Origin: Nonomuraea terrae
Lineage (GTDB): Bacteria; Actinomycetota; Actinomycetes; Streptosporangiales; Streptosporangiaceae
DNA length: 64,000 bases
NCBI RefSeq assembly: GCF_004348995.1
Contig: NZ_SMKQ01000011.1
Location: forward strand, 24,206 to 88,205
Reading direction: 5' to 3'
A model generated the notes under the pieces. That model was not told the DNA's origin. It did not search any database and saw only the letters and a program-made list of their open reading frames with translations. This document shows positions 62,209 to 64,000 of the stretch, one piece after another. A program made the position numbers and the translations under genes. The first letter of the stretch is position 1. Each line of letters starts with the position of its first letter.

Positions 62209-63552
62209 ATGCCGGATACGCCGGAGGGACATGCCGACGGGGGCAGCGCGGCCGCGGCGAGAAGACGCCTGACCGCGTGGGTGCGGGACGGGCCGCCCGG
62301 GCCGTTCCGGCCGAGGTTCTGGCGGAGCCCGCTGCGGGGCCCCTGGCTCACGTCGGTGCTCGGTCTGGTCCTGCTGGCGGGGCTGGTGATCGTGGCGGTC
62401 ACCGGGCTGCTGTCGTACGCCGCGTACAACCCCTGGCTGCCGGAGAACGACATGACCCCGGGCAAGGGGCTGTTGGGGTTCTATCTGTTCGACTGGCCGA
62501 CGCAGCCGGTCTGGTTGTACCGGGTCACGCAGGGGGCCCATGTCGTCGTCGGGCTGACGCTGGTGCCGGTGCTGCTGGCCAAGCTCTGGTCGGTGATCCC
62601 CAAGCTGTTCGTGTGGCCGCCCGCGCGTTCGATCGCCGAGGGGATCGAACGGGCCAGCCTGGTGCTCCTGGTCGGCGGGGCCGGGTTCCAGTTCGCGACC
62701 GGGATCCTCAACATCCAGCTCTTCTACGTCTTCCCGTTCTCCTTCTACCCGGCGCACCTGTACGGCGCGTGGATCTTCCTCGCCGCGCTGGCCGTACACG
62801 TCGCCGTACGGCTGCCGCGGGCGGTCCGCGAGCTGCGGTCCCGGGATCTGCGCCGCGAGCTGCGCACGGGCGTGGACGGCACGCGGCCCGAGCCGCGCGA
62901 CCCCTACGGTCTGGTGGCGGCCGATCCGGCGCCGCCCACCATGTCGCGGCGCGGGTTGCTGGCGTTCGTCGGCGGGGGTTCGGCGATGATGTTCGGCCTG
63001 TCCGTGGGGCAGACGCTGGACGGGCCCCTGCGCCGTACGGCCCTGCTGGCGCCGCACGGACGCGAGTACGGGACGGGCCCCAACGACTTCCAGGTCAACA
63101 AAACGGCGGCCAGCCTCGGCGTCACCGCGGCCGACACCGGCGCGCAGTGGCGGCTGGCGGTCGTGGGCGCCGCCGGGCTGCGGCTGTCGCGCGCGGACCT
63201 GCTGAGGATGCCCCTGCACACGTACGCGCTGCCGATCGCCTGCGTGGAGGGGTGGTCGACCGAGCAGGTCTGGACGGGTGTGCGCCTGGCGGACCTCGCC
63301 CGCCTGGCGGGAGTCACGCCCGGCTCGGCGATGGTCACCGTCAGGTCCCTGCAGCGGGTGGGCTACTTCGGTCAGGCGTCCCTGAGCGCCGGGCAGGTGG
63401 CCGACCCGCGTGCGCTGCTGGCGCTCCGGGTCAACGGCGCCGACCTGTCGCTCGACCACGGATTCCCCGCCCGGATCATCGTGCCGAACGCCCCCGGCGT
63501 CCACAACACCAAATGGGTGCGCGAACTGGACTTCCGCCCGGAGCGAGCGTGA
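62209..63552 (+). CDS. Cytochrome b561-like / molybdopterin-dependent oxidoreductase fusion
   Basis: A 447-residue protein. The N-terminal half is a membrane cytochrome with about four helices and candidate heme histidines in VTQGAHVVVG, FYPAHLYGAW and LAVHVAVRL. A twin-arginine-like SRRGLLAFVGGGSAMM marks the join. The C-terminal half is a sulfite-oxidase/YedY-type molybdenum domain with the cofactor cysteine in IACVEGWSTEQVWTGVRL and GFPARIIVPNAPGVHNTKWVRELDF. It probably passes electrons between the membrane and a substrate outside the cell. Confidence 0.88.
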   Translation: MPDTPEGHADGGSAAAARRRLTAWVRDGPPGPFRPRFWRSPLRGPWLTSVLGLVLLAGLVIVAVTGLLSYAAYNPWLPENDMTPGKGLLGFYLFDWPTQPVWLYRVTQGAHVVVGLTLVPVLLAKLWSVIPKLFVWPPARSIAEGIERASLVLLVGGAGFQFATGILNIQLFYVFPFSFYPAHLYGAWIFLAALAVHVAVRLPRAVRELRSRDLRRELRTGVDGTRPEPRDPYGLVAADPAPPTMSRRGLLAFVGGGSAMMFGLSVGQTLDGPLRRTALLAPHGREYGTGPNDFQVNKTAASLGVTAADTGAQWRLAVVGAAGLRLSRADLLRMPLHTYALPIACVEGWSTEQVWTGVRLADLARLAGVTPGSAMVTVRSLQRVGYFGQASLSAGQVADPRALLALRVNGADLSLDHGFPARIIVPNAPGVHNTKWVRELDFRPERA

Positions 63553-64000
63553 ACGGGCGCGCGAGCCGGTGGCGACGCGTCTACGGCGCCGGCCCGTGGC
63601 ACCTTCTCCTCCTGGCGGCCTGCTTCGGGTTCGCGGCGTACGTCGCCACCCGGGTGGTCGCCGCCGGCATCTGGACGGGCTTCCTCGTCTGGTTCGTGGG
63701 CGCGGTCATCCTGCACGACCTGGTGCTGTTCCCGCTGTACTCGATGGCCGACACCGCGGCCCGCGCCGTGTCCTGGCGTGTCCCGCGCCGGCCCGCCGCG
63801 ACCAACCATCTGCGTGTGCCGGCCGGGCTGGCCGGTCTGCTGCTGCTGGTGTGGTTCCCGCTCGTCCTGCGCGCTTCCGAGCGGGATTATCGGGGCGCCG
63901 TCGGCCTGAGCACCTCTCCCTACCTCGCCCGATGGCTGGCGGTCACCGTGGCGCTGTTCGCCGTCTCAGGGCTCCTGTACGCGGTGCGGCGGTGGGGGAG
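63549..64000 (+). CDS. Membrane protein, N-terminal part (cut by window edge)
   Basis: Starting at a GTG that overlaps the oxidoreductase stop (GTGA), an open frame runs to the window end. It encodes about 150 residues with at least four hydrophobic helices (WHLLLLAACFGFAAYVATRV, WTGFLVWFVGAVILHDLVLF, VPAGLAGLLLLVWFPLVLRA, WLAVTVALFAVSGLLYAV). No family recognised. Coupling suggests it is a membrane partner of the molybdenum enzyme. Confidence 0.7.
   Translation, partial: MNGRASRWRRVYGAGPWHLLLLAACFGFAAYVATRVVAAGIWTGFLVWFVGAVILHDLVLFPLYSMADTAARAVSWRVPRRPAATNHLRVPAGLAGLLLLVWFPLVLRASERDYRGAVGLSTSPYLARWLAVTVALFAVSGLLYAVRRWG

Overview
The window is high-GC actinobacterial DNA: codon third positions are almost all G or C, GTG starts are common, and genes sit in tight ATGA/GTGA-overlapped operons rich in ABC importers, GntR/LacI/SorC/TetR regulators, Tat signals and secreted glycosidases. 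It looks chromosomal. The gene content suggests a saprophytic, mycelial actinomycete such as a Nonomuraea- or Streptosporangium-like genus, but the genus is an inference. No rRNA, tRNA, CRISPR array, insertion sequence or prophage was recognised.

Layout. (1) 1-6991, minus strand: an ebo-type metabolite-traffic operon (inositol-3-phosphate-synthase-like enzyme, UbiA/EboC, TIM-barrel epimerase, EboA, TatD/EboB, EboE, EboF-like phosphodiesterase), followed by an amidohydrolase cut by the window edge. (2) 7187-22710: a glycan-use locus. Two secreted family-10-like glycosylhydrolases, one broken by a single TAG, flank a ten-gene minus-strand operon: sugar ABC importer, GntR regulator, ROK kinase, DUF4127 protein, FAD oxidoreductase, NanE and a GH38 alpha-mannosidase. 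DasR-like palindromes lie in both promoter regions, so this is probably one regulon. (3) 22829-26821: a TPR protein and a TetR-regulated ABC-2 exporter. (4) 26937-31798: a peptide/nickel-type ABC importer, divergent from (5) 31938-35537, an ssuCBAD alkanesulfonate cassette, then a decayed alpha/beta hydrolase. (6) 36349-46622, minus strand: a polyol or sugar operon (ribose-type ABC importer, zinc alcohol dehydrogenase, FGGY kinase, SorC regulator, DeoC, two aldehyde dehydrogenase genes, one lacking the catalytic half). (7) 47323-55263: a LacI regulator followed by an ABC importer, a DUF624 protein and two apparently cytoplasmic sulfatases, suggesting uptake and internal desulfation of a sulfated sugar. 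(8) 55301-60926, minus strand: DUF3140 and DUF2945 proteins, an ABC-2 transporter with a DesK/DesR-type two-component pair, and an orphan histidine kinase. (9) 61263-64000: a phosphotransferase pseudogene, a 52-residue secreted peptide, a cytochrome-b/molybdopterin oxidoreductase fusion and a truncated membrane protein.

The best candidates for something not yet described are the cyclitol-synthase swap in the ebo operon, the DasR-like-controlled GH38/NanE/DUF4127/FAD glycan locus, and the cytoplasmic two-sulfatase importer module. Functions are inferred by reading motifs in the translations; no database search was run.
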